From contig NZ_SZQF01000001.1 in the NCBI RefSeq assembly GCF_005869935.1, positions 62,001-126,000 of the forward strand: a stretch of DNA of 64,000 bases. The letters are read 5' to 3'. Positions 44,045-52,452 of the stretch are shown in pieces. Under the pieces are notes generated by a model. That model did not search any database. It had not been told where the DNA came from and saw nothing but the letters and a program-made list of their open reading frames with translations. Origin of the DNA: Winogradskyella algicola. Its GTDB lineage: Bacteria > Bacteroidota > Bacteroidia > Flavobacteriales > Flavobacteriaceae. Made by a program: the position numbers and the translations under genes. Positions within the stretch are counted from its first letter, which is position 1, and every line of letters begins with the position of its first letter.

Positions 44045-44082
44045 GCGCGTTTAGAAATAGGGATCTAAACGCGCTTTGTTTT
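44045..44082 (+). terminator. Terminator-like hairpin on + strand, AATAGGGA loop, no + strand gene upstream
   Basis: GCGCGTTTAGA / TCTAAACGCGC (perfect 11 bp) around the loop AATAGGGA, then TTTGTTTTTTT on the + strand. Both neighbouring genes are on the minus strand and the minus orientation has no T-run. It therefore either ends an unannotated + strand RNA (possible start near 43848) or is a misoriented end for hppD. Confidence 0.65.
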
Positions 44083-44083
44083 T

Positions 44084-45244
44084 TTATAATGTTCCTCTTT
44101 TTGCCTGTTCTCTTTCTATAGACTCAAACAAGGCTTTAAAGTTACCTGCACCAAAACCACGAGCTCCCATTCGCTGAATGATTTCGAAGAACAACGTTGG
44201 TCTATCTTCAACTGGTTTGGTAAAAATTTGAAGTAAATAGCCTTCTTCATCAGCATCTATCATAATTCCGAGAGATTTTAAAATTTCAATATCTTCTCGT
44301 AATTCATGACTAAACTCTTCTAATCGTCCTGGTACAGCTCTATAATACTCTTCTGGTGGAATTGACAAAAACTCTACTCCCCTTTTGCGCATTTCTGATA
44401 CTGTTGTAATGATATCGTCTGTGGCAACAGCTATGTGTTGTACTCCTGGACCTTCATAAAAGTCTAAGTATTCTTCAATCTGAGAACGCTTTTTACCTTC
44501 AGCTGGCTCGTTAATAGGGAATTTTATTCTGCCATTGCCATTACTCATCACTTTACTCATTAATGCTGAGTATTCGGTATGAATTTGCTTATCATCAAAC
44601 GATAAGAAGTTAACAAATCCCATAACATCTTCGTACCATTTTACCCAAGTATTCATTTCACCCCAACCTACGTTTCCGACCATGTGATCTACATATTTTA
44701 GGCCTACAGGTTCTGGGTTGTAATCAGATTCCCATTTTTCGAACTTAGGCATAAAAACTCCGTTATAGTTTTTGCGCTCTACAAACATATGTACTGTTTC
44801 TCCGTAGGTGTAAATTCCCGCTCTTACAACCTCTCCGAACTCATCAGTTTCTACTGTTGGCTCCATGTAAGATTTTGCACCTCGCTTTGTGGTTTCTTCG
44901 TAAGATTTTCGAGCATCTTCTACCCAGAGTGCTATAATCTTTACTCCATCTCCATGTTTTACAATATGATCGTTAATTGGGTGTTTTGAATTTAGCGGAG
45001 TAGTCAGTACCAATCTAATTTTGTCTTGTTTTAAAACGTAAGACACGGTGTCTTTACTTCCTGTTTCTAAACCCTTATAAGCATATGACTGAAAGCCAAA
45101 TGCAGTTTTATAAAAATGCGCTGCTTGTTTAGCATTACCTACATAGAATTCTACATAGTCTGTTCCTAATAACGGAAGGAAATCTTGTGCTCCTTCAAAT
45201 ATTTTTTCTAATCCGTAATTGACTGATTTTATTTCTTTTGACAT
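44084..45244 (-). CDS. hppD: 4-hydroxyphenylpyruvate dioxygenase
   Basis: 386 residues from Met 45244 (MSKEIKSVNYGLEKIFEGAQ); the upstream extension is made of repeat sequence and is rejected. Two vicinal-oxygen-chelate domains: the first begins GTDYVEFYVGNAKQAAHFYK. The iron ligands are His in KYVDHMVGNVG, His in GPGVQHIAVATDDII and Glu in RPTLFFEIIQRMGARGFGAG. It converts 4-hydroxyphenylpyruvate to homogentisate in tyrosine breakdown. The next enzyme, homogentisate dioxygenase, is the adjacent upstream gene; an inverted-repeat element separates them. Confidence 0.97.
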   Translation of the reverse strand: MSKEIKSVNYGLEKIFEGAQDFLPLLGTDYVEFYVGNAKQAAHFYKTAFGFQSYAYKGLETGSKDTVSYVLKQDKIRLVLTTPLNSKHPINDHIVKHGDGVKIIALWVEDARKSYEETTKRGAKSYMEPTVETDEFGEVVRAGIYTYGETVHMFVERKNYNGVFMPKFEKWESDYNPEPVGLKYVDHMVGNVGWGEMNTWVKWYEDVMGFVNFLSFDDKQIHTEYSALMSKVMSNGNGRIKFPINEPAEGKKRSQIEEYLDFYEGPGVQHIAVATDDIITTVSEMRKRGVEFLSIPPEEYYRAVPGRLEEFSHELREDIEILKSLGIMIDADEEGYLLQIFTKPVEDRPTLFFEIIQRMGARGFGAGNFKALFESIEREQAKRGTL

Positions 45245-45251
45245 ATTTAAG

Positions 45252-45376
45252 AAGCCCCTTCTAACTTCCCCAAGGGGAAGAACTCTCACTGCTGGGCCAC
45301 AGAGTTTATTAAAAATATTTTTTCTTTATTCTTTTCATTAACAGTTCCTTCCTTTTAGGAAGGTTAGGTTGGGCTT
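45252..45376. repeat. Composite inverted-repeat element E1 between hppD and hmgA
   Basis: The left arm (45252-45284, from AAGCCCCTTCTAAC) and right arm (45343-45376, ending GTTAGGTTGGGCTT) are imperfect inverted copies. Each contains its own small hairpin (CTTCCCCAAGGGGAAG; CCTTCCTTTTAGGAAGG). About 58 bases lie between. The right arm touches the hmgA stop codon and the left arm is 7 bases from the hppD start. A second element of this kind is at 52194-52452. Confidence 0.75.
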
Positions 45377-46534
45377 TTACGCCAACCAAGACTTATAATA
45401 ATCCTCATCGGCAATTTTTAAGGCATCTTCTGTAACCTTTAACGGTTTGAAAGTATCTACCATAACGGCTAGTTCATCTGTTTTTATCTTACCAATACTT
45501 CGTTCCATAGCTCCAGGATGTGGTCCGTGAGGTATGCCAGCAGGATGTAACGAGATATGACCTGCAGCAATATCATTTCTGCTCATAAAGTCGCCGTCAA
45601 CGTAGTACAATACCTCATCGCTATCTATGTTACTATGATTGTATGGTGCTGGCACTGCTAAAGGATGATAATCGTACAAACGCGGCACAAAGCTACACAC
45701 CACAAAAGCATCAGTTTCAAAAGTTTGATGTACTGGTGGTGGTTGGTGTACTCGACCTGTTATCGGTTCAAAATCATGTATAGAAAAGGCATAAGGATAA
45801 TTATAACCATCGTAACCTACCACATCAAAAGGATGTGATGCATATACCATCTCTATAATTTCATCTTGCTTTTTTATTTTTATTAAAAAATCACCAGATT
45901 CATTGTAAGTTTCTAGTTCTTGAGGCTGACGCAAATCGCGCTCACAAAATGGAGAATGCTCTAATAATTGCCCAAACCAGTTTCGGTAACGTTTTGGTGT
46001 ATATATTGGCCTGTAGGACTCTACAATGAAAAGACGATTGTCTTCAGTATCAAAGTCCATTTTATAAATGACACCTCTTGGTACCAATAAATAATCTCCA
46101 TATTTAAAATCTAGGTTACCCAACATAGTGCGCAACTTACCAGTACCTTTGTGCACGAAAATAAGCTCGTCTGCATCTGTGTTTTTATAAAAATAGTCTC
46201 GTGTAGATTCTTTTGGCGCAGCCAGTATAATATTGCAATCGCTATTGGTTAAGACTATTTTTCTACTGTCTAAATAGTCACTTTCTGGTTGTACTTTAAA
46301 ACCATGTAAGCGGTACGATTGCATGTTGTTAGCTTTAGCAACTTTAGGTGCTACGCTGTATTGTTTTCTAATTTCTTTTACTTGCGTTGGTCTTTGCTCG
46401 TGGTAGCTGTTGGTGCTCATACCATCAAAACCAATTGTACCAAATAATTGTTCGTAATAAAAACTACCATCTGGCTTTTTAAACTGCGTATGGCGCTTTG
46501 GTGGAATTTTCCCTAATTTATGATAAAAAGGCAT
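45377..46534 (-). CDS. hmgA: Homogentisate 1,2-dioxygenase
   Basis: 385 residues of the cupin fold; opens the ring of homogentisate to maleylacetoacetate. Motifs: MPFYHKLGKIPPKRHTQFKK, FVHKGTGKLRTMLGNLDFKY, YLLVPRGVIYKMDF, GRVHQPPPVHQTFETDAFVV and SLHPAGIPHGPHPGAMERSI, the last two supplying His/Glu iron ligands. It is shorter than the human enzyme (445) but of normal bacterial length. With hppD it gives two successive steps of tyrosine catabolism. An 8-bp inverted repeat 30 bases upstream is a possible operator. Confidence 0.95.
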   Translation of the reverse strand: MPFYHKLGKIPPKRHTQFKKPDGSFYYEQLFGTIGFDGMSTNSYHEQRPTQVKEIRKQYSVAPKVAKANNMQSYRLHGFKVQPESDYLDSRKIVLTNSDCNIILAAPKESTRDYFYKNTDADELIFVHKGTGKLRTMLGNLDFKYGDYLLVPRGVIYKMDFDTEDNRLFIVESYRPIYTPKRYRNWFGQLLEHSPFCERDLRQPQELETYNESGDFLIKIKKQDEIIEMVYASHPFDVVGYDGYNYPYAFSIHDFEPITGRVHQPPPVHQTFETDAFVVCSFVPRLYDYHPLAVPAPYNHSNIDSDEVLYYVDGDFMSRNDIAAGHISLHPAGIPHGPHPGAMERSIGKIKTDELAVMVDTFKPLKVTEDALKIADEDYYKSWLA

Positions 46535-46563
46535 TTTATTTTTGTTTAATTGTTGATTTGTTA

Positions 46564-46586
46564 TTCGTTTAATAGGTGTAAACGAA
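46564..46586. promoter_or_regulatory. Inverted repeat upstream of hmgA, candidate operator
   Basis: TTCGTTTA - ATAGGTG - TAAACGAA: perfect 8-bp arms with a 7-base spacer, 30 bases before the hmgA start. Arms 15 bp apart centre to centre suit a dimeric HTH repressor. The regulator is unknown. Confidence 0.45.
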
Positions 46587-46745
46587 CAATGTTTTAAAGT
46601 TACAAAATTTAAGAGATTCCTGTGTTTTTAGGAAGAAACAAAAAATGCATAATTATTCTGGATTCCTTTTAATAAGGAAATGTAGATGAAGTTTTAAATT
46701 TTCCCAGAATGGTGTCATAGTGCTACAAAGTTTATAAATTTTAAT

Positions 46746-49010
46746 TTAAAACCAAAACCCAAGATTAAAAAACCAGTAATCTTCACCTGTTTCTGGGGAA
46801 TAGGTGTACTTAGCCTCTAATGGTCCCACAAAAGTTTCTAGAGAATAACCCAGAGCATAACCTGTGTAGTTAGGTGATGAAAGCCAATTGCCAGTGTCAA
46901 ATAGTCCGTCTTCTACATTAGCGTAGTTTGCCGCTAGAATGATATGATGATTTTTTAACCACTCATAATCCAAGGTAAAACAAGCTTTCACAAAACTATC
47001 ACCAGTGATATCAACAAAATCATAACCGTAGAAACTATAAAGATTATTTATGAAATTATTGGCATAACCACCTAAAGCGAAATCGAGTGTAGGTATTGAA
47101 TTGTCTCCTATACCAAAACCGCCACTTGTTTCGAATTTAAAAGCTAACTTTTCAGAAAAACTAAAGGCATAACCAATATCTGCCTTGGCTATAGAGAATG
47201 GTCTAAAATCTGTATTAAACTTTGATGCACTGAGATACCAATGAAAATCACCATTGAAATAAACACCACTCTTAGGAAAAACAGGGTGACTGTAGCTGTC
47301 ATATTTTAACCTGCCAAATACACTTAGATAGTCTGTATTTTCAAAAACAAAATCGTCTTCTTGGTTTTCAGAGAACAAGGTTTCAGAAGTTATTTTTAAT
47401 CTTTTGTGTTCACCACCTAAACGTAAAGAAAAATCTTTCCTAAAAAGTGTTTGTAAATAAACCTGATTTGTAAAATCTTGAAGCTTGACGTCTATTTTAT
47501 TTAAATTATCTAAAAGTGGTGAGCCTTCTTCTAGGGTTAATTGAGGATTAATATTTTTATCAAACTGATTATATCTTGATTTTATACCTAAACTTATATA
47601 AAACCCCTTATCTATAAAATAATCAAAATTAAATCTAGAATTATCACCAAGTATTACATCTAAAGAGGCAATATCATTGTTAAATAATAATCTTTTTTTA
47701 GTAAGGTTTGCGAGGACAGCACTTTTATAAAGAGCATCATAATGTATACCTAATTTTAAAAACATAGTTGTTTTAGATTCTCGAATATCACCGTATAACC
47801 TAAATTCATTTACGCTATCTGTTGGCTTCAGTTGATATCTAAAAGTCTCAAAATTATTTGTTGCAATAACATTGTTTATTCGCTTTTTAAAATCTTCATA
47901 GCTTAAAGTTTCATTTCCTCTTAATTTCAATTTTCCTAGGAGATATGATCTTGTGTAGCGCTCATTACCGTCAATAGTTATCGATTTAACTTTTATGCTA
48001 TCTACTAGCTTTAAATATGGACGTGTAACACTATTTTTTTGTGATGATTTAATCCTATTTAGTGCATCTAAGTTTTGTCTGGCTGCCACTTCACCATTAG
48101 TGATAATGTCCTGACCCTCATCAAATGAAAGTACAGAAAAGCTAGCAATATCTGGTTTTATGTAAATATCCGCCATTGATGCTTTATTTTTCATGGCATT
48201 AATAGTTCTGAAATTATTAATCTGTAACAATATTTCAGGTGCAGTTTTCAAAGCCTCCCTATCTCTCAAATCATCTTGTACGTCTATACCTATAATTATA
48301 TCCATCCCTTTGGCTTTTAATTCTTCAATTGGAAAATTATTGGTTACACCTCCATCTATTAAAATTTTATCCTCAATAACAACAGGTTGAAAAATTGAAG
48401 GCAGAGCGCCACTTGCTGTTACAGCTTCAGCCAACCTACCGCTATCTAAAATTAGAGACTCACCCGTTTCTATGTTAGTTGCCATACAAAAGAAAGGAAT
48501 CGGAAGCTTTTCAAAATCTCTAACTTCGTTTACAGGAAGCATTAGTTGATATAAAAGATTGTAGACATTCTGTCCTCTCGATAAACCTGAAGGTAAGTTT
48601 ATTCTAAAATTATCGAATGGTAGATTTATTGCATACTTCTCTTCATTTTCGCGCTCATAAAACGATTTTGCTTCTCTAGGAAATTCATCATTAATAAGTT
48701 CATCAAAATCTACAGTATTAAACAAATCTTCTAATTGCTGACCAGAATATCCTGTAGCATATAAGGAGCCGATTATAGCTCCCATACTAGTGCCAGCTAC
48801 GTAATCTACTTTTATCCCTAAGCTATCTATTACTTTTAAAGCTCCTATATGTGCAAACCCTTTTGCACCACCACCACTGAGCACCAAACCTACTTTTGGT
48901 TCCTTGGCTTTGGTTTCTTGAGCACTTAAACTATTATTACAAAAAAATATTTGAAATAGCAGAAATGCATATAAGCCAGTTTTTAAGTAATGTTTGAAGT
49001 TTTCTTTCAA
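46746..49010 (-). CDS. Patatin-like phospholipase with POTRA and outer-membrane barrel (PlpD-like)
   Basis: 754 residues from TTG 49010. Signal peptide (FKHYLKTGLYAFLLFQIFFC...SAQ). The patatin domain (about 45-320) has the oxyanion loop GLVLSGGGAKGFAHIGALKV, nucleophile elbow VAGTSMGAIIGS and catalytic Asp in LIDGGVTNNFPIEELKAKGM. A POTRA-like segment (IKVKSITIDGNERYTRSYLL) and a 16-strand-type Bac_surface_Ag barrel ending YWFFNLGFWF follow. This is type Vd (PlpD) architecture: a lipase fused to its own barrel. The reading frame extends to an ATG at 49058 inside uvrC, but the TTG one base after the uvrC stop keeps a clean signal peptide and is preferred. Confidence 0.9.
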   Translation of the reverse strand: MKENFKHYLKTGLYAFLLFQIFFCNNSLSAQETKAKEPKVGLVLSGGGAKGFAHIGALKVIDSLGIKVDYVAGTSMGAIIGSLYATGYSGQQLEDLFNTVDFDELINDEFPREAKSFYERENEEKYAINLPFDNFRINLPSGLSRGQNVYNLLYQLMLPVNEVRDFEKLPIPFFCMATNIETGESLILDSGRLAEAVTASGALPSIFQPVVIEDKILIDGGVTNNFPIEELKAKGMDIIIGIDVQDDLRDREALKTAPEILLQINNFRTINAMKNKASMADIYIKPDIASFSVLSFDEGQDIITNGEVAARQNLDALNRIKSSQKNSVTRPYLKLVDSIKVKSITIDGNERYTRSYLLGKLKLRGNETLSYEDFKKRINNVIATNNFETFRYQLKPTDSVNEFRLYGDIRESKTTMFLKLGIHYDALYKSAVLANLTKKRLLFNNDIASLDVILGDNSRFNFDYFIDKGFYISLGIKSRYNQFDKNINPQLTLEEGSPLLDNLNKIDVKLQDFTNQVYLQTLFRKDFSLRLGGEHKRLKITSETLFSENQEDDFVFENTDYLSVFGRLKYDSYSHPVFPKSGVYFNGDFHWYLSASKFNTDFRPFSIAKADIGYAFSFSEKLAFKFETSGGFGIGDNSIPTLDFALGGYANNFINNLYSFYGYDFVDITGDSFVKACFTLDYEWLKNHHIILAANYANVEDGLFDTGNWLSSPNYTGYALGYSLETFVGPLEAKYTYSPETGEDYWFFNLGFWF

Positions 49011-49011
49011 C

Positions 49012-50805
49012 TTATTCTTTATGATAATAATTATAAACTTTACTTGCTCGTGACACACCTATTACTGCTTCTAACTCATCAAGTTTAGCATTGGCAATTC
49101 GTTTAACGGTTTTAAATTGCTTCATTAAATCGATAATGGTTTGTTCACCAACTCCAGGAATATTTTCGAGTTCTGTTTTTAAAGCTCCTTTACTTCTTCT
49201 GTTCCTATGATGTTCTATACCAAAACGATGCGCTTCGTTACGTAATTGCTGAATGATTTTTAGTGTTTCACTTTTTTTATCTAAATATAAGGGAATTGGG
49301 TCATCTGGATAAAATAATTCTTCTAAACGTTTTGCAATTCCGATAATAGCTATCTTTCCTCTTAAACCTAAGATATCAAGACTCTTTAAAGCCGACGACA
49401 ATTGCCCTTTACCTCCATCTATGATTATTAATTGTGGCAATGGGTCATCTTCTTCTAGCAAACGCTTGTAACGCCTGTAAACTACCTCCTCCATAGATGC
49501 AAAGTCATCTGGACCTTCAACCGTTTTTATATTAAAATGACGATAGTCTTTTTTACTTGGTTTTCCATTTTTAAAAACCACACAAGCTGCTACCGGATTT
49601 GTTCCTTGTATGTTTGAGTTATCAAAACATTCAATATGTCTTGGTTCTTCAGACAATCGCAAATCAGCTTTCATTTGCGCCATTATTCTATTGGCATGAC
49701 GGTCTGGATCTACTATTTTTATTTGTTTTAGCTTATCCATTCTGTAATACTTAGCATTACGTTGCGATAAGTCTACCAAACTCTTTTTATCGCCAAGTTT
49801 TGGCACTGATACCTTAACTTCTTCTCCTAAATCTACCTTGAAAGGCACAAAAATTTCTTTTGAATTAGAATTGAAACGTTGCCTTATTTCAGTTATAGCA
49901 ATCTCTAAAAGCTCTTTGTCGGTTTCTTGTAATTTTTTCTTTAATTCTAGAGTGTGAGACCTTATAATAGAACCGTAACTTAATTGTAAAAAATTAATGT
50001 AGGCATACGTTTCGTCACTCACAATTGAGAAGACATCTACATTACTGATTTTCGGGTTTACAATCGTAGACTTTGCTTGGTAGTTTTCTAAAATTTCGAG
50101 TTTATCTTTAATTTTCTGAGCATCCTCAAACTGCATAGCTTCTGCATACTGTTTCATTTGCACTCTAAATTGCTGTAAAGAATCTTTAAAATTTCCTTTT
50201 AAGATTTCGCGTATAGCAACAACGTTAGATTGATATTCCTCTTCGGTTTCATAACCTTCACAAGCACCTTTGCAATTTCCTAAATGGTACTCTAAGCAAA
50301 CTTTGTATTTGCCTGATTCGATTTTTGCCTCGGACAAATCATAGTTACATGTCCGTAATTGGTACAAGCCTTTTATTAAACCCAGTAAAGTTTTTACAGT
50401 TTTCATACTGGTATAAGGCCCAAAATATTCTGATCCATCCTTAATCACTCGACGTGTAGGAAAAACACGTGGAAATCGTTCATTCTTTACACAAATCCAA
50501 GGATAAGATTTATCATCCTTAAGCATTACATTATACTTAGGTTGATATTTTTTTATAAGGTTGTTTTCAAGTAGTAAAGCATCACTCTCAGTTTCAACAA
50601 CAATATGCTTAATCGATGTAATATTTTTAACCAGTACTCTGGTTTTTCCATAATCATGGTGCTTAGTAAAGTAACTACTAACGCGCTTTTTTAAATCCTT
50701 AGCTTTACCTACATAAATCAGCTTATCATCTGCATCAAAATATTGATAAACACCAGGTTGGTGTGGAAGCGTTTTTATCTGTATATCTAGACTTGTTTTT
50801 GGCAT
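49012..50805 (-). CDS. uvrC: Excinuclease ABC subunit C
   Basis: 597 residues; makes the two incisions in nucleotide excision repair. GIY-YIG nuclease (LPHQPGVYQYFDADDKLIYV, GKAKDLKKRVSSYF), Cys-rich middle (YKVCLEYHLGNCKGACEGY), UVR motif (QMKQYAEAMQFEDAQKIKDK), RNase H-like C-terminal nuclease (RHIECFDNSNIQGTNPVAAC, LIIIDGGKGQLSSALKSL), and a helix-hairpin-helix end (ENIPGVGEQTIIDLMKQFKT). A TACCTTTG box ends 5 bases before the ATG, so the mRNA is probably leaderless. The patatin gene follows after one base. Confidence 0.97.
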   Translation of the reverse strand: MPKTSLDIQIKTLPHQPGVYQYFDADDKLIYVGKAKDLKKRVSSYFTKHHDYGKTRVLVKNITSIKHIVVETESDALLLENNLIKKYQPKYNVMLKDDKSYPWICVKNERFPRVFPTRRVIKDGSEYFGPYTSMKTVKTLLGLIKGLYQLRTCNYDLSEAKIESGKYKVCLEYHLGNCKGACEGYETEEEYQSNVVAIREILKGNFKDSLQQFRVQMKQYAEAMQFEDAQKIKDKLEILENYQAKSTIVNPKISNVDVFSIVSDETYAYINFLQLSYGSIIRSHTLELKKKLQETDKELLEIAITEIRQRFNSNSKEIFVPFKVDLGEEVKVSVPKLGDKKSLVDLSQRNAKYYRMDKLKQIKIVDPDRHANRIMAQMKADLRLSEEPRHIECFDNSNIQGTNPVAACVVFKNGKPSKKDYRHFNIKTVEGPDDFASMEEVVYRRYKRLLEEDDPLPQLIIIDGGKGQLSSALKSLDILGLRGKIAIIGIAKRLEELFYPDDPIPLYLDKKSETLKIIQQLRNEAHRFGIEHHRNRRSKGALKTELENIPGVGEQTIIDLMKQFKTVKRIANAKLDELEAVIGVSRASKVYNYYHKE

Positions 50806-50810
50806 GTACC

Positions 50811-50818
50811 CAAAGGTA
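50811..50818 (-). promoter_or_regulatory. TACCTTTG -7 promoter element for uvrC
   Basis: It matches TAnnTTTG, 5 bases before the ATG, and is the same octamer as before ygiQ. Confidence 0.55.
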
Positions 50819-50899
50819 ACAATTAGATAATTTTTTTATGTTTTTTGAATAAACTTTATGACTATCTTGCGCCACTTTTTTAAAAAATAAAAATAGACT

Positions 50900-51343
50900 A
50901 TGAAGAAAGTTTTGGGACGCGTTGATAAAATAGACTTCCCTGAATTACATCTCAATAATATTGATGTAAAAATAGATACTGGTGCCTACACCTCTGCTAT
51001 TCACTGCTCTAAAATAAAAGAAGTGAATGGTAAACTTTATTGCACCTTTGAAAGCAAAGGACATCCTAACTTTAATGGTAAAGAAGTCATCTTTGAAAAC
51101 TATTCCTTTACGGATGTTAAGAGCAGCAATGGGCACAGAGAAAATCGTTATAAAATTAAAACAACGGCTATATTCTTTGGAAAAAGCTACAAGATTAACT
51201 TAACTTTAAGCACTAGAGACGATATGAAATTTCCGGTCTTAATTGGTCGTCAATTTCTAAAGCAAAAATTCTTAGTCGATGTTGACTTAGAAAATCAATC
51301 GTTTAAACACACTGCTAATGAACATTGTCATTCTTTCGCGTAA
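50900..51343 (+). CDS. RimB-type retropepsin-like protease
   Basis: 147 residues of the retropepsin-like family (COG4067, often labelled ATP-dependent zinc protease). [20 protein letters not shown] leads to the active-site-like [19 protein letters not shown], and later [20 protein letters not shown] forms the second loop. It overlaps the following RimK-like ligase gene by 26 bases. Partners of this kind (RimB with RimK) are described in Pseudomonas, where RimB counteracts or tunes glutamate tailing of ribosomal protein S6. That role is inferred here. Confidence 0.85.
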   Translation: MKKVLGRVDKIDFPELHLNNIDVKIDTGAYTSAIHCSKIKEVNGKLYCTFESKGHPNFNGKEVIFENYSFTDVKSSNGHRENRYKIKTTAIFFGKSYKINLTLSTRDDMKFPVLIGRQFLKQKFLVDVDLENQSFKHTANEHCHSFA

Positions 51344-52193
51344 CTCGCAATTATATTCTACGCGTCGCCTAATAGAGGAAGGTGAAAACAGAGGTCATGA
51401 GGTTGAAGTTATCGACCCTCTAAAATGCGACATAATAATAGAAAAGGAAAAACCAACTATATATTATAAAGATCGCTATTTAGACTACGTAGATGCTGTA
51501 ATTCCTCGTATTGGCGCATCAGTAACGTTTTATGGATGTGCTGTGGTTAGACAATTTGAAATGATGAATGTCTTTACAACCGTAACCTCTGAAGCTATTT
51601 TAAGAAGCAGAGACAAGCTACGCAGTTTTCAACGTTTATCTAAGGCTGGCATTGGCATGCCTAAAACTGTTTTTACTAATTATTCTAGAGATGTTGAAGA
51701 AGTTTTAGAACATGTTGGCGGTCCACCTGTAATTATAAAATTACTCGAAGGCACACAAGGTCTTGGTGTTGTTTTAGCAGAATCTAAGAATGCTGCCGAA
51801 TCTGTTTTAGAAGCTTTTAACGGACTACAAGCAAGAGCATTAGTACAAGAGTTTATTGCAGAAGCAAAGGGAGCTGATTTAAGGGCTCTTATAGTAGATG
51901 GCCAAGTTGTAGGTGCGATGAAAAGACAAGGAAAAGAAGGTGAATTTAGGTCTAATTTACATAGAGGTGGTAAAGCAAATTTAATAAAGCTTACTGAGGA
52001 CGAATTAAAATTAGCGATTAAAGCAGCACGTGCCTTAAAACTTCCAGTTTGTGGTGTAGACATGCTACAATCCTCAAGAGGCCCTTTAATTATGGAGGTA
52101 AACTCAACACCAGGATTAGAAGGTATAGAAGGAGCTACCCAAAAAAACATAGCTCGTGCTATCATTACCTTTATTGAAAGGAACAGAAGATAA
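51318..52193 (+). CDS. rimK: RimK-like ATP-grasp alpha-L-glutamate ligase
   Basis: 291 residues. The N-terminal preATP-grasp region ([40 protein letters not shown]) and ATP-grasp domain ([93 protein letters not shown]-type end) match RimK, which adds glutamates to the C-terminus of ribosomal protein S6. Length and motifs are close to E. coli RimK (300). Translation overlaps the retropepsin gene. Repeat element E2 begins directly after the stop. Confidence 0.92.
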   Translation: MNIVILSRNSQLYSTRRLIEEGENRGHEVEVIDPLKCDIIIEKEKPTIYYKDRYLDYVDAVIPRIGASVTFYGCAVVRQFEMMNVFTTVTSEAILRSRDKLRSFQRLSKAGIGMPKTVFTNYSRDVEEVLEHVGGPPVIIKLLEGTQGLGVVLAESKNAAESVLEAFNGLQARALVQEFIAEAKGADLRALIVDGQVVGAMKRQGKEGEFRSNLHRGGKANLIKLTEDELKLAIKAARALKLPVCGVDMLQSSRGPLIMEVNSTPGLEGIEGATQKNIARAIITFIERNRR

Positions 52194-52452
52194 AAGCCCC
52201 CTTGCCCCAAAAAGGGGGAATTTCTTAACAAATAGGTTTTATGGCAAACAATTAAACTAAGGGTAGATAAAATTAAAATAGGAAAACAAATAGCATTAAT
52301 TTTGAAGTTTTTAATACAGTAAACATTTTTTTGATATGAAGATTTAGTGAATGATAATGGTTGACTTAGAATCTAATAAGAATAATATTGCAAACGGTTT
52401 GAGGACAGAAGAAATAAAAGTTCCTTCCCTTTGGGAAGGTTAGGATGGGCTT
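52194..52452. repeat. Composite inverted-repeat element E2 filling the rimK-desuccinylase spacer
   Basis: The left arm (52194 to about 52226, AAGCCCCCTTGCCCC then AAAAAGGGGGAATT) starts at the rimK stop. The right arm (52418-52452, AAGTTCCTTCCCTTTGGG then GGTTAGGATGGGCTT) ends at the base before the next ATG. The arms are imperfect inverted copies with internal hairpins, like E1 at 45252. The 190 bases between show no ORF I can support. Confidence 0.7.

Noticed and set aside
45245-45289. N-terminal extension of hppD
   Set aside because: The extra 15 codons are repeat-element sequence and lie before the family-typical start MSKEIKSVNYGLEKIF.
49011-49058. ATG start of the patatin gene at 49058 inside uvrC
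   Set aside because: It would add a charged stretch before the signal peptide; TTG 49010, one base after the uvrC stop, gives a normal signal peptide. Not fully excluded.
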